Of a DNA stretch of 64,000 nucleotides, positions 26,835 to 35,986 are shown piece after piece. The notes under the pieces were generated by a model. It had not been told where the DNA came from. It did no database searches and saw nothing but the letters and a program-made list of their open reading frames with translations. The DNA comes from Lentzea xinjiangensis (GTDB taxonomy: Bacteria; Actinomycetota; Actinomycetes; Mycobacteriales; Pseudonocardiaceae). Every line of letters starts with the position of its first letter. The first letter of the stretch is position 1. The position numbers and the translations under genes are program-made. The stretch lies in contig NZ_FOFR01000032.1 in NCBI RefSeq assembly GCF_900110955.1, positions 1 to 64,000 on the forward strand, read 5' to 3'.

Positions 26835-27548
26835 TCACAGCGCCAGGAGCTCGAAGGAGGTCGCCAGCACCCCGCCGAACCGCGTTCCGACCGCCTCCGC
26901 CATCGAACGGAGGAACGGCTCCGGTTCGGCCATGTCGCCGCTCAGCGCCTCCAGATAGAGCTTGTGCGCGCGCAGCGAGGCCACCGATGCATCGAACGAA
27001 TCGGTGATGTCCACGGCGTGCGTCGCCAACGGTGAGGACGCCGCCGCCACGTACTTGACGCCGTTCCACGGCTCAAGTCCCTGGTCCTGGAAGATCCACC
27101 GGTTCCCCGCGTCCCGGACCGCGTCCACGGTCGCCCGCCCGACGGCGATGTGGTCCGCCATGTTCAGGCCACCGGTGGGCCACGTCTCGCGGTAGTTGCC
27201 GGTGATCACGCACTCCGGCCGGTGCCGGCGGATGGCGGCCGCGATGTCGCGCCGCAGCGGAACGCCGTACTCGATGATGCCGTCCGGGTGGTCGAGGAAC
27301 TCGACCTCCGTCACTCCCACCGCCGCGCAGGACGCGATCTGCTCCTCCACCCGCAGCGGCGCCGCGGTCGCGGGGTCCATCGAGTCGATCCCGGCCTCGC
27401 CGCGGGACGCGAGCAGGTATGCGACCTTCTTGCCTTGAGCGGTCCACCGCGCGATAGCGCCCGCACCGCCGTACTCCATGTCGTCGGGGTGAGCGACGAC
27501 GACCAGTGCGCTCGACCAGTCCTCGGGCATCGCTTCGAGATCAGCCAT
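26835..27548 (-). CDS. PIG-L family deacetylase
   Basis: 237 residues from ATG 27548. Zinc-binding AHPDDMEYGGAG near the N-terminus, then ASRGEAGID and NYRETWPTGGLNMADHIAVGRA with the second metal His. Family members remove N-acetyl groups from GlcNAc-type substrates, e.g. MshB of mycothiol synthesis. This one is shorter than MshB (about 290) and the usual context of mshB is absent, so the substrate is open. Confidence 0.87.
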   Translation of the reverse strand: MADLEAMPEDWSSALVVVAHPDDMEYGGAGAIARWTAQGKKVAYLLASRGEAGIDSMDPATAAPLRVEEQIASCAAVGVTEVEFLDHPDGIIEYGVPLRRDIAAAIRRHRPECVITGNYRETWPTGGLNMADHIAVGRATVDAVRDAGNRWIFQDQGLEPWNGVKYVAAASSPLATHAVDITDSFDASVASLRAHKLYLEALSGDMAEPEPFLRSMAEAVGTRFGGVLATSFELLAL

Positions 27549-27599
27549 GCAGGCAGGGTGCACGCTGAAGCGCGCACCCTGCAACAGAACCGCGACCGC

Positions 27600-28376
27600 T
27601 CAGAGCTGAGCGGTGATCTCCGAGTAGTACGTGGCGATCCGGCCGTACACGCCGGGGTAGCCGGCACTGGCGCAACCGCGGCCCCACGACGTGTCACCGA
27701 TCAGCTTGCCGCCGTAGACCAGCGGGCCACCGGAGTCGCCCTGGCAGGTGTCGACGCCGCCCTGCGGGAAGCCCGCGCACACCATCGCGGTGCTGCTGTA
27801 CTGCGAGTACGCGGTCCGGCAGGTCGCGTCCGAGGTCAGCGGCACGTTGGCCTTGAGCAGGTACCGCGAGGCGGAACCACCGGAGGACGTGGTGCCCCAG
27901 CCGAGGATCAGCGCGGAGTTGCCCGCCGCGTACAGGGCCGTGTCGGACGGGGTGGCGAGCGGCAGGGTGGCGGAGCTGATGTTGCGGTCCAGCGTCAGCA
28001 CGGCCACGTCGTAGCCGGAGGTCGCGGTGCGGTAGCTCGGGTGCACCCAGATGCGGGTCACGCTCGCGACGGTGCCCGCGGTGCTCTGCTTGTCGTCACG
28101 CCCGTGCACCACGCGGGTGCTGGAGGCGGAACGGCCGGACACGCAGTGGGCGGCGGTGACGACCTTGTTGGCCTTCACCAGCGTTCCACCGCAGAACTGC
28201 GAGCCGGACGTCGACGCCAGGTAGACGACCCACGGGTACGTCGACGTGCTGGCGCGCGTGCCACCGACGATCATCGGTGAGACGTCGTCGGCGTTGGCGG
28301 CCGGGGCGACGAAGAAGATGCTCGCGAGAGCGGACACCACAACGGACACGATCAGGCGATGCAGGGTTTTCGCCAT
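27600..28376 (-). CDS. Secreted trypsin-like serine protease (S1)
   Basis: 258 residues from ATG 28376, AAGGA 8 bases upstream. Signal peptide (cut near NADD), short propeptide, mature start IVGGTRAS. Catalytic triad visible: His in VVTAAHCVSG, Asp in GYDVAVLTL, Ser in CQGDSGGPLVYG; the Asp six residues before the active Ser (VDTCQGDSGG) predicts trypsin-like Arg/Lys cleavage. One of three S1 proteases in this window. Confidence 0.94.
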   Translation of the reverse strand: MAKTLHRLIVSVVVSALASIFFVAPAANADDVSPMIVGGTRASTSTYPWVVYLASTSGSQFCGGTLVKANKVVTAAHCVSGRSASSTRVVHGRDDKQSTAGTVASVTRIWVHPSYRTATSGYDVAVLTLDRNISSATLPLATPSDTALYAAGNSALILGWGTTSSGGSASRYLLKANVPLTSDATCRTAYSQYSSTAMVCAGFPQGGVDTCQGDSGGPLVYGGKLIGDTSWGRGCASAGYPGVYGRIATYYSEITAQL

Positions 28377-28528
28377 GTTGCAGTCCTTCCCGATGGTGCT
28401 GTGTGCAGGGAGTCGAGCAGCAGCCCACACAGCGTCACGGGCGGAGAATCAACGGCACAACCGCCACTAGTCGGGCAACTCCGGCTTCACAGTTGACTCA
28501 CACGCGAAGAACGCCAGCGATTCCCGAC

Positions 28529-29785
28529 TCAGCGATTCTCCACTCCGGGCACCACGACCACGTCGGCGTCGACCGGACCGTCCAGCGTCGGCCCTGCTCC
28601 GAAAGCGACGAACGCGACCGCCGCGCCGCGTGCCGCCAGCTCGCACGCGCCCTCGTGGCGGATCTCGGTGCCCGACCGCAGCAACGGCCCGACGGCGTCG
28701 ATCGCCTCGGGTGCGCCGACCACGAACGCCGCTCGCCTGATCTCCGCTTCCGCGCGCGGCGTGCGCTCCTCCGCCCCGCCAGGGCCGAGCCCGACCAGCG
28801 CGAGCCGTCCCCGCGGCAGCACCCGCGCGGCGGCCACGGTCACGTTGTCCCGCTTGAACTTCTCGGCCGCCAGCTCGACCTGGCCGCCGTGCCCGATGCT
28901 CCGCGCGCCCCGCAACGCCGCCGCCTCCGCGACGCTCGCGGTGCCCATCGAGTTGCGCACCACCGAGCTCGGGTTCGGCACGCCGATCTCCGCGAGCTCC
29001 TCGGTCGGGTACGTCAGCAGCTCGGCGGTGTCGCCGTGCCAGAAACCCCAGTCCTCCACGGCGTCGACGATGCCGGGCTCGTCGGCCTTGGCGTCCGCGG
29101 TCGCGAACGCCTTGATGGCGCGCAGGTCCAGGCCGCCCTGGGAGTCCAGTTCGGACAGTGCGGCACCGACGCTCGTGGCCGAGGCACCCCGCGTGGAGCC
29201 CACGCCGACGACGAGGGTGCGCGGCACGATCCGCAGCACGTTGCCCTTCGTCGCGGCGGCGCGGTCGTCGACGACGATCACCCACGTCGCGTCCTCGCCC
29301 TCCGCCACGACGTTCGGCGGCAGTGCGGGCAGCGGGAAGCTCAACGGGTTGCGCAGCACCACCTTCTCGCCCGCGTCGATGGCCGCGACGCAGGCCTCGA
29401 CGTCGCCGTCCGCGGTGGCGTCGAGCTGCTCCACCAGCTCGTCGAGCACCGAGTCGATCGACGGGCCGCTGGTCACCACGGCCGTGCGGTTCAGCAGGTC
29501 CGCGACCTGGCGGGCGAGCGCGTCCGCGGCACCGGCCAGCGCCACCGCGAAGTGCTCGTCCACGCACACCACGGCGGGGTCGGTCCGCCTGTCCCGCAAC
29601 AGGGGCGCGATCAGCCGGACCGCGGAGCCCGCGTCCAGGAACAGCACCACCGCGCCGAGCCGCGGCCACAGCTGGTGCAGGGCCGGTTTGACCAAGCCGT
29701 CCGGCACGACCGCGTCCGCACCCAGCAGGCCCGCGAGGTCGGCCGCGTCACCGCGCCGACCGGGGCCGGCGAAGACTCCGATCAC
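28529..29785 (-). CDS. cbiG: Cobalt-precorrin-5A hydrolase CbiG fused to a partial CobJ-like domain
   Basis: 418 residues. Start GTG 29785 overlaps the cobL stop (GTGA, 29785-29782), implying coupling. Residues 1-300 resemble CbiG: LGAVVLFLDAGSAVRLIAPLL, KVVLRNPLSFPLP and the C-terminal LVVGVGSTRGASATSVGAAL. From about 310 a tail of roughly 105 residues begins ALVGLGPGGAEERTPRAEAEIRRAAFVVG and ends DADVVVVPGVENR, matching only the first half of a CobJ/CbiH-type precorrin-3B C17-methyltransferase. The second half is absent, so this part is probably not catalytic. Last gene of the riboswitch-controlled cobalamin operon. Confidence 0.82.
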   Translation of the reverse strand: MIGVFAGPGRRGDAADLAGLLGADAVVPDGLVKPALHQLWPRLGAVVLFLDAGSAVRLIAPLLRDRRTDPAVVCVDEHFAVALAGAADALARQVADLLNRTAVVTSGPSIDSVLDELVEQLDATADGDVEACVAAIDAGEKVVLRNPLSFPLPALPPNVVAEGEDATWVIVVDDRAAATKGNVLRIVPRTLVVGVGSTRGASATSVGAALSELDSQGGLDLRAIKAFATADAKADEPGIVDAVEDWGFWHGDTAELLTYPTEELAEIGVPNPSSVVRNSMGTASVAEAAALRGARSIGHGGQVELAAEKFKRDNVTVAAARVLPRGRLALVGLGPGGAEERTPRAEAEIRRAAFVVGAPEAIDAVGPLLRSGTEIRHEGACELAARGAAVAFVAFGAGPTLDGPVDADVVVVPGVENR

Positions 29786-30603
29786 TTCTTGGTTCCCCAC
29801 AACACCGTCACGGGCACCGCCGGGGCGAAACCCGAGTCGAGCAGGCGCGAGGCGGTCCAGTGCACGCCCTCCACCTCGTACCCCGCGGCCTGCAACGCAT
29901 CACGGGCGGGCACGATCTCGTCGACCCGTTCCGTCGCGACCACGACGCGCCGGGCGGACACCGCCGCGCACGCCTTGACCTCGCGCAGCTCACCGCGGCC
30001 GACGAACACCGCGTCGGGCCGCGGCAAGGCCGCCGTGTCCAGCTCGGCCTCCTCGACGCGGACGTCGACGCCGTGGGCGGACGCGTTCGCGATGATCCGC
30101 ACGCACTGCACGGGGTCGGGCTCCACGGCGAGCACCGCGGCGCCCAGCCGCGCGCACTCCACCCCCACCGCGCCGGACCCGGCCAGCACGTCCCACACCA
30201 GCACGCCGGGACGCGGGGCGAGCCGGGCCAGCACGAACGCGCGGACCTCGGCGCCGAGCACGTGCGAACGGCTCGCGAAGGCGTCGTCCGGCAGCGCCCA
30301 GCCGTCGGCCGACCGGAGGAACTCGGTGTCCGCCAGGGACAACACCGCGTCCGGCGACGTCCAGCGGCGGGTCACCGCGTCACGCGGGTCCACAGTGGTC
30401 AGCTCGCCGCCGTCCGACACCACGAGCGTGCGGCGCCAGCCGGCGAGACCCGCGCCGATCTCGGCGGGACCGATGCCCTCGGCCAGCTCGACGATCACGG
30501 CGGAGCCGGCGCGGCACGCGTTCAGCGCGGGACGCAGGCCGTCCGCGGCGTCGACGACCTCGACGGGACGGCCCGCCGCCGCGCGCAGCTCCTCGAGTGC
30601 CAT
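29782..30603 (-). CDS. cobL: Precorrin decarboxylase/methyltransferase CobL-like, shortened N-domain
   Basis: 273 residues; ATG 30603 overlaps the cobM stop by one base. The C-terminal half is a CbiT-type SAM methyltransferase: WALPDDAFASR, then VWDVLAGSGAVGVECARLGAAVLAVEPDP. The N-terminal about 110 residues look like the end of a CbiE domain but lack its SAM-binding start; full CobL is about 400 residues. If CbiE activity is needed it must come from another gene. Methylates C15 and decarboxylates in the corrin pathway. Confidence 0.8.
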   Translation of the reverse strand: MALEELRAAAGRPVEVVDAADGLRPALNACRAGSAVIVELAEGIGPAEIGAGLAGWRRTLVVSDGGELTTVDPRDAVTRRWTSPDAVLSLADTEFLRSADGWALPDDAFASRSHVLGAEVRAFVLARLAPRPGVLVWDVLAGSGAVGVECARLGAAVLAVEPDPVQCVRIIANASAHGVDVRVEEAELDTAALPRPDAVFVGRGELREVKACAAVSARRVVVATERVDEIVPARDALQAAGYEVEGVHWTASRLLDSGFAPAVPVTVLWGTKK

Positions 30604-31658
30604 CAGTTGCCGGCGGTGCGCTTGGGCTTACGGGCGGCGGGCTTCTTCTTGGCCGAGGTGGAGGCGCGCACCGTCGGCGGCTTCGCCTTCTCCGCGGCGA
30701 CGACGGTCAGCTTCGGCTTGGGCGCGGACTCCTCGGCCGGCTTGCGCACCGACTGCTGTATTTCCTCGACCGCGGTCCACGCCGGGTTCGGCTCGCCCGC
30801 GGGCGCGGGAGCCGGGGCGGATGCCGGGACGACCGGGGCGGGCGCGGGGATCGGCTCGTCGGCCCGCGTCGCGATGCGCGAGGCGGCACGGCGCGACCAG
30901 CGGGTGGGACGGGCGGCGCGGATCGGTTCGTCGACCGACGTGGTGGCCGAGGTCGAGACGCGGCGCGTGGGCGGCTTCACCGCGGTGCCGACCAGAAACA
31001 GGGTCGGGCGGTACAGCTTGTGCTGCTTCACCACCGACTCCAGCTCGCCGACCGTGGTGTGCACGACCAGTTCGTCGGCCTGGCTCACCTTGTACGCCAC
31101 GACGACCGGGGTCTCGGCCGGGTAGCCGCCCTCCAGCAGCTTCTCGACGAACTGCCCGGTGCGCGCACCGGAGACCGTGGCGGCCATCGTGGTCTGCAAC
31201 GCGGCGTACTCGCGGACGAGCTCGCTGCTCTCCGGCGAGATCAGCACGGCGGACGACGCCTCGGTCGCCGTGATCTCCCGGCCGATCCTGGCCGCGGCGG
31301 CGGCCACGACCGACACACCGGGCACCACCTCGACCTCGAGGCCCAGGCGCACGCACAGGTCGTGCTGCTCCTGCACACCACCGCCGGTCGCGGCGTCGCC
31401 CGCGTGCAGGCGCACGACCACCTGCCGCGAGGCGGCGGCACGGCGGTACAGGTCCGCGATCTCCTCGGCGCTCACGCGCGAGAAGTCGACCAGCTCGGCG
31501 TCGGGGCGGGCGTGCTCGCGAACGCACTCGACGTCCACCGCGCTGGGAGCCCAGACCACCACGTCGGCTTCCGCGATGCGGCGGGCGCCGCGGAGGGTGA
31601 TGAGGTCGGCGGCACCGGGACCGGCGCCGACGAAGGAGACCCGACCGGTCGTCGTCAC
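30603..31658 (-). CDS. cobM: Precorrin-4 C11-methyltransferase with a Lys/Pro-rich tail
   Basis: 351 residues from GTG 31658. Residues 1-245 are a complete CobM/CbiF: VSFVGAGPGAADLITLRG, VRLHAGDAATGGGVQEQ, VEVVPGVSVVAAAAARIG, RTGQFVEKLLEGGYP. The last about 100 residues are an unusual extension rich in Pro, Ala, Arg and Lys; KPPT-x-R-x-STSA occurs twice in it (near residues 248 and 327) and it ends in a Lys/Arg-rich tail like a histone H1 terminus. Start of the methylation part of the operon; cobL follows with a one-base overlap. Confidence 0.88.
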   Translation of the reverse strand: MTTTGRVSFVGAGPGAADLITLRGARRIAEADVVVWAPSAVDVECVREHARPDAELVDFSRVSAEEIADLYRRAAASRQVVVRLHAGDAATGGGVQEQHDLCVRLGLEVEVVPGVSVVAAAAARIGREITATEASSAVLISPESSELVREYAALQTTMAATVSGARTGQFVEKLLEGGYPAETPVVVAYKVSQADELVVHTTVGELESVVKQHKLYRPTLFLVGTAVKPPTRRVSTSATTSVDEPIRAARPTRWSRRAASRIATRADEPIPAPAPVVPASAPAPAPAGEPNPAWTAVEEIQQSVRKPAEESAPKPKLTVVAAEKAKPPTVRASTSAKKKPAARKPKRTAGN

Positions 31659-31688
31659 GACAGCTCCACAGGGGTTTCGGCGAGAGGC

Positions 31689-33062
31689 TTAAGCGAAGAC
31701 CGTACCGCTTGCCGCTCCGGCCACGAACGGGTGGCAGGCCCGCACGAAACGGGCCACCGCCTCGGGATCACCGGCCGGGTGCGTGTGCAGGTAGGACGCG
31801 TGCACGCCGCCCGCCACGAAGCCCTCGGCGACCGGTCGCGAGTCGACCCCGCGCCAGTGCCAGGCCGGCGGGGCCGAGTGCGGTGTGGACAGCCGGGTCC
31901 GGTGGAACTCGTGGCCGGTCACGCGGCTGCCCGCCGGGTGCAGCGACGAGCTCGCCGACGCGACCGCGTCGCGGTAGCCCAAGGTCAGCTTCGGCGTCAT
32001 GAACCCCTCGGCGTCGAGCACCCCGCACATCGGGTGCCCGTCGAGCGAGCGCGCGAGGTACAGCAGCCCGCCGCACTCCGCGTGGACGGGCGCGCCCGAC
32101 CGGGCGAACCGGGCCACGGCGGCGCGCAGCCCCGCGTTGGCCGACAGCGCTTCCGCGTGCTGCTCGGGGAACCCGCCCGGCAGCACCAGGCCGGCGGTGC
32201 CTTCTGGGAGCTCCTCGTCGTGGAGCGGGTCGACGACGGCCACGGCCGCGCCCGCCGCCAGGAGCACCTCGACGTGCTCGGCGTAGCCGAACGTGAACGC
32301 CGCTCCCCCCGCCACCGCGACCAGCGGTTCGCCGCTGACCGGCTCGACCTGCGGCTCCCACGCGGCGACCGCCATCGCGGGCACGGAAGCGAGCCTGCGC
32401 ACCGCGTCGAGGTCGACGTGCCGCGCCACGGCGGCGGCGATGGCGTCCACGGCGGCGACGGCCTCCTGCCCGTGCTCCACCGCCGTCACGAGCCCCAGGT
32501 GCCGCGAGGGCAGCGAGAACTGCGGATCGCGCGGCAGCACGCCGAGGACGTCGAGGCCGACCTCGTCGCAGGCGGAGCGCAGGACCTGCTCGTGGCGCTG
32601 CGACCCGACCTGGTTGAGGATCACGCCGCCGAGCCGGACCGTCGGGTCGTAGCCGCGGAACCCGTGCAGCAGCGCGGCGAGCGACCGGCTCTGCCCGCGC
32701 GCGTCCACGACGAACAGCACCGGCGCGTTGAGCAGCTTGGCGACGTGCGCGGTCGAGCCGACGCCCGCGGTGTCGACCCGGCCGTCGAACAGGCCCATCA
32801 CGCCCTCGACCACGGCGATGTCGCAGCCCCTGGCGCCGTGCGCGAAGAGGCCGGGGACCCGGTGCTCGCCCACCATGACGGGGTCGAGGTTGCGGCCGGG
32901 CCGGCCGGTGGCGAGCGAGTGGTAGCCGGGGTCGATGTAGTCGGGTCCCACCTTGAACGGCGCGACCCGTGACCCCGCCCGGCGCAGCGCGGCCATCAGT
33001 CCTGTCGCGACCGTGGTCTTGCCGCTGCCCGACGCCGGCGCCGCGACGACCAGCCGGTTCAC
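31689..33062 (-). CDS. cobB: Cobyrinate a,c-diamide synthase
   Basis: 457 residues from GTG 33062, which overlaps the cobO stop (GTGA). N-terminal P-loop APASGSGKTTVATGL, KVGPDYIDPGYHSLATGR and VEGVMGLFDG; C-terminal class I glutamine amidotransferase with nucleophile Cys in HAECGGLLYLARS. Uses ATP and glutamine to amidate the a and c carboxylates of (hydrogeno)byrinate. Length matches the family. Confidence 0.95.
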   Translation of the reverse strand: MNRLVVAAPASGSGKTTVATGLMAALRRAGSRVAPFKVGPDYIDPGYHSLATGRPGRNLDPVMVGEHRVPGLFAHGARGCDIAVVEGVMGLFDGRVDTAGVGSTAHVAKLLNAPVLFVVDARGQSRSLAALLHGFRGYDPTVRLGGVILNQVGSQRHEQVLRSACDEVGLDVLGVLPRDPQFSLPSRHLGLVTAVEHGQEAVAAVDAIAAAVARHVDLDAVRRLASVPAMAVAAWEPQVEPVSGEPLVAVAGGAAFTFGYAEHVEVLLAAGAAVAVVDPLHDEELPEGTAGLVLPGGFPEQHAEALSANAGLRAAVARFARSGAPVHAECGGLLYLARSLDGHPMCGVLDAEGFMTPKLTLGYRDAVASASSSLHPAGSRVTGHEFHRTRLSTPHSAPPAWHWRGVDSRPVAEGFVAGGVHASYLHTHPAGDPEAVARFVRACHPFVAGAASGTVFA

Positions 33063-33673
33063 CACTCGATCCCCCGCTGGCCCTTCTGCCCGGCGTCCAT
33101 CGGGTGCTTGACCTTGGTCATCTCCACCACGAGGTCCGCGGCGTCGACCAGCTTCTGCGGCGCGTACCGGCCGGTGATCACGACGTGCTGGTGCCCCGGC
33201 CTGGTGACCAGCGCCTCCACCACCTCGTCGACGTCGATCCAGCCCCAGTGCAGGGGGTAGGTGAACTCGTCGAGCACGTAGAAGCCGTGGCGTTCGGACC
33301 GCAGCCGCCGCGCGATCTCCTGCCAGCCCTCGAGCGCGGCGGCGGCGTGGTCGGACTCGGTGCCCTGCTTGCGCGACCAGGACCAGCCCTCGCCCATCTT
33401 GTGCCACTCGACGGCGCCGCCCTCGCCGGTCTGGTCGTGCAGGCGGCCGAGCGCCTTGAACGCGGTCTCCTCGCCCACCTTCCACTTGGCGGACTTCACG
33501 AACTGGAACACGCCGATGTCCCAGCCCTGGTTCCAGCCGCGCAGCGCCATGCCGAACGCCGCCGTCGACTTCCCCTTCATCTCACCGGTGTGCAGCATCA
33601 GCAGCGGCCGGTTGCGGCGCTGCCGGGTGGTCAGGCCGTCCTTCGGCACCGCGGTGGGTTGTCCTTGAGGCAC
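33059..33673 (-). CDS. cobO: Cob(I)yrinic acid a,c-diamide adenosyltransferase
   Basis: 204 residues from GTG 33673 with AAGGAG 6 bases upstream. P-loop HTGEMKGKSTAAFGMALR, FQFVKSAKWKVGEE, and VLDEFTYPLHWGWIDVDEV are those of CobO/BtuR. Transfers the adenosyl group from ATP to Co(I) of the corrinoid. Sits between the chelatase and cobB genes in the riboswitch-controlled operon. Confidence 0.95.
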   Translation of the reverse strand: MPQGQPTAVPKDGLTTRQRRNRPLLMLHTGEMKGKSTAAFGMALRGWNQGWDIGVFQFVKSAKWKVGEETAFKALGRLHDQTGEGGAVEWHKMGEGWSWSRKQGTESDHAAAALEGWQEIARRLRSERHGFYVLDEFTYPLHWGWIDVDEVVEALVTRPGHQHVVITGRYAPQKLVDAADLVVEMTKVKHPMDAGQKGQRGIEW

Positions 33674-33683
33674 GGTGATCTCC

Positions 33684-35621
33684 TTACGCGGCCCGGACGA
33701 CGCCGGCGAGGTGGTCGGCGGACAGCTCTTCCAGGCGGACGCACGCGCCCCGCAGCGCGTCGGCGACCTTCTGCGCGAGGCCGAGCCGGACGTGGCCCTG
33801 CTCGCAGTCCACGACCACGACGGCGGTCTGCGCGAGCAGGCCCGCCGCCTTGATCGCGTCCGCGGCCGGGTCGCCGCCGAGACCGGACGAGGTGGCACGG
33901 CCGTCGGTCAGCAGCACGACGAGCGGGCGCTTGCGCGGATCGCGCAGGTGCTCGACCTCCAGCACGCGGTGGGCTTTCAGCAGGCCGTCCGCGAGCGGCG
34001 TCCTGCCTCCGGTGCGCATCTTCCTGAGCCGGGCCGCCGCCGCGTCGACGGACGTCGTCGGTGGCAGCGCGACCTCGGCCTGGCTGCCGCGGAACGTCAC
34101 CACGCCGACCTTGTCCCTGCGCTGGTAGGCGTCGCGCAGCAGCGAGATCACCGCGCCGCTGACCGCCGACATGCGCTGGCGCGCCGCCATCGAGCCGGAG
34201 GCGTCGACGACGAACAGGACGAGGTTCGACTCCTTGCCCTCCCGGACCGCCCTGCGGAGGTCCGTTCCGGTCAGCACGAGCCCCGGCCCGGTGCGGCCCC
34301 GCGCGGCCTGGTGCGGCGCCGCGGTCGTCAGGGTGTCGACCAGGTGCAGACCGGTTCCGTCCACGGTGGACGACCGCACGACCCGGCCGGTGCGGGCACG
34401 GGCCCTGGACCGCTTGCCGGGCGCGCCCTCCCCGACGCCGGGGACCTCCATCAGCCGCGCCTTGAACGCGGGCGCGGGCTCGGGAGCGGGCCGGTCCTGG
34501 GGCGCGTTCCCGTTGCCGGCCGGGCCTTCCTGCGGTTCGGGCAGGTCGCCGCCGCCCGGACCGTCGTCCGGACCGCCGTCCGGTCCGTCGTCATCCGGAC
34601 CGTCGTCCGGTCCGTCCGGTTCCTGCGCGTGCTCGGCCGCCTGGCGCATCGCGTCCTCGAGCTGCTGCTCCTCGATGCCCGGCTCGTCGAACGGGTCGCG
34701 GCGGCGCCGGTGCGGCAGCGCGAGCCGGACCGCGACCTCGACGTCGGACTCCTCGACGCTCTCGGCGCCGCGCCACGCCGCGTGCGCGGTCGCGGTACGG
34801 GCCACGACGAGGTCCGCGCGCATGCCGTCGACCTCGAAAGCCGCGCAGACAGCGGCGATGCGGCGCAACTCGGAGTCCGGGAGGGACACCCGGGACAGGT
34901 TCGCGCGCGCGTTGGTGATCTGCTGCTTGAGCCGCGCGTCCTCGTCGGCCCACCGACCGGCGAACGTCGCCGGGGCGGCCTCGTAGGCGAGCCGGCGGCG
35001 GATCACCTCGGTGCGCACGCCCACGTCCCGCGCCGCCTTCACCGACACGGTCAGCCCGAACCGGTCGAGGAGCTGCGGCCGCAGCTCGCCCTCCTCCGGG
35101 TTCATGGTGCCGACCAGCAGGAACTGGGCGGCGTGCGAGATCGAGACGCCCTCGCGCTCGACGTGCGCGCGGCCCATCGCGGCGGCGTCGAGCAGCAGGT
35201 CGACGAGGTGGTCGTGCAGCAGGTTGACCTCGTCGACGTAGAGCACGCCGCGGTGCGCCGCGGCGAGCAGTCCCGGCTGGAACGCCCGGACGCCCTCGGT
35301 CAGCGCCTTCTCCAGGTCGAGGGACCCGACCAGCCGGTCCTCGGTGGCGCCGACGGGCAGCTCGACGAGCTTGGCCGGACGCCGCTGCACACCCTCGTGC
35401 GGCGCGTCGGGGCAGTCGGTCGTGCCGGGCACGCAGCCGAACCGGCAGTCCCGCGAGACGTCCAGCTCGGGGAGCAGCGCGGCGAGGGCGCGCACGATCG
35501 TCGACTTCGCGGTCCCCTTCTCCCCGCGGACGAGAACGCCGCCGATGCCGGGGTGCACGGCGTTCAGCAGAAGGGCCAGCCGGAGGTCGTCGTGTCCGAC
35601 GACAGCCGAAAAGGGGAACAT
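33684..35621 (-). CDS. ChlI/ChlD-type chelatase (putative cobaltochelatase subunit)
   Basis: 645 residues from ATG 35621. AAA module first ([29 protein letters not shown]-loop [26 protein letters not shown]), then an acidic Asp/Gly/Pro linker (about 335-365) and a C-terminal VWA domain with the MIDAS motif [14 protein letters not shown]. Fusion of the ChlI and ChlD subunits of magnesium-chelatase-type enzymes; in actinobacteria this fusion works with CobN in cobalt insertion. First gene after the cobalamin riboswitch, 10 bases upstream of cobO. Confidence 0.92.
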   Translation of the reverse strand: MFPFSAVVGHDDLRLALLLNAVHPGIGGVLVRGEKGTAKSTIVRALAALLPELDVSRDCRFGCVPGTTDCPDAPHEGVQRRPAKLVELPVGATEDRLVGSLDLEKALTEGVRAFQPGLLAAAHRGVLYVDEVNLLHDHLVDLLLDAAAMGRAHVEREGVSISHAAQFLLVGTMNPEEGELRPQLLDRFGLTVSVKAARDVGVRTEVIRRRLAYEAAPATFAGRWADEDARLKQQITNARANLSRVSLPDSELRRIAAVCAAFEVDGMRADLVVARTATAHAAWRGAESVEESDVEVAVRLALPHRRRRDPFDEPGIEEQQLEDAMRQAAEHAQEPDGPDDGPDDDGPDGGPDDGPGGGDLPEPQEGPAGNGNAPQDRPAPEPAPAFKARLMEVPGVGEGAPGKRSRARARTGRVVRSSTVDGTGLHLVDTLTTAAPHQAARGRTGPGLVLTGTDLRRAVREGKESNLVLFVVDASGSMAARQRMSAVSGAVISLLRDAYQRRDKVGVVTFRGSQAEVALPPTTSVDAAAARLRKMRTGGRTPLADGLLKAHRVLEVEHLRDPRKRPLVVLLTDGRATSSGLGGDPAADAIKAAGLLAQTAVVVVDCEQGHVRLGLAQKVADALRGACVRLEELSADHLAGVVRAA

Positions 35622-35654
35622 GCTCGGTGAAGTCCTTCCTCGGGTGTCCACGCC

Positions 35655-35850
35655 CGTGGCCGGTCGAATAAGAGGGGGACGAGTTCCTGACTCCCTGGCC
35701 GGCTGCTCCAACACAGCCCGACCGGTCACAGTCGCGGGACGGCGCCGGATTCGCACCGGCTTCCTCGCGCTCCCCTCACAGCCCCGGCATCGTCGCACCT
35801 CGCACCCGCCGGTCCAACAGCCAGGTGAGCGACGTCGCGTTCTCGGTGCG
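35655..35850 (-). promoter_or_regulatory. Cobalamin riboswitch
   Basis: Read on the minus strand, the interval contains GAAGCCGGTGCGAATCCGGC followed by CCGTCCCGCGACTGTGA, the B12-box core (plus-strand 35720-35765), and downstream GCCAGGGAGTCAGGAACTC. This is the conserved cobalamin (AdoCbl-type) riboswitch core. It sits in the 365-base leader of the chelatase-cobO-cobB-cobM-cobL-cbiG operon, so the operon should be shut down when corrinoid is plentiful. The outer boundaries are approximate. Confidence 0.93.
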
Positions 35851-35986
35851 GTGATCACCGGGCCGCCGAGGTCCGCCGCTGTGGGGAGCAGGTCCCGGGA
35901 GATCGCCGGCGAGCCCGCGGAACAGGTGCCGGTCCGGGCAGCTCCCCGTGGGCGGACGAGCCCCGCACCTCGCCGAGGACCGGCGC

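Noticed and set aside
34540-34620. Short 12-base repeats inside the chelatase gene
   Set aside because: They encode the Asp/Gly/Pro linker between the AAA and VWA domains, usual for this protein.
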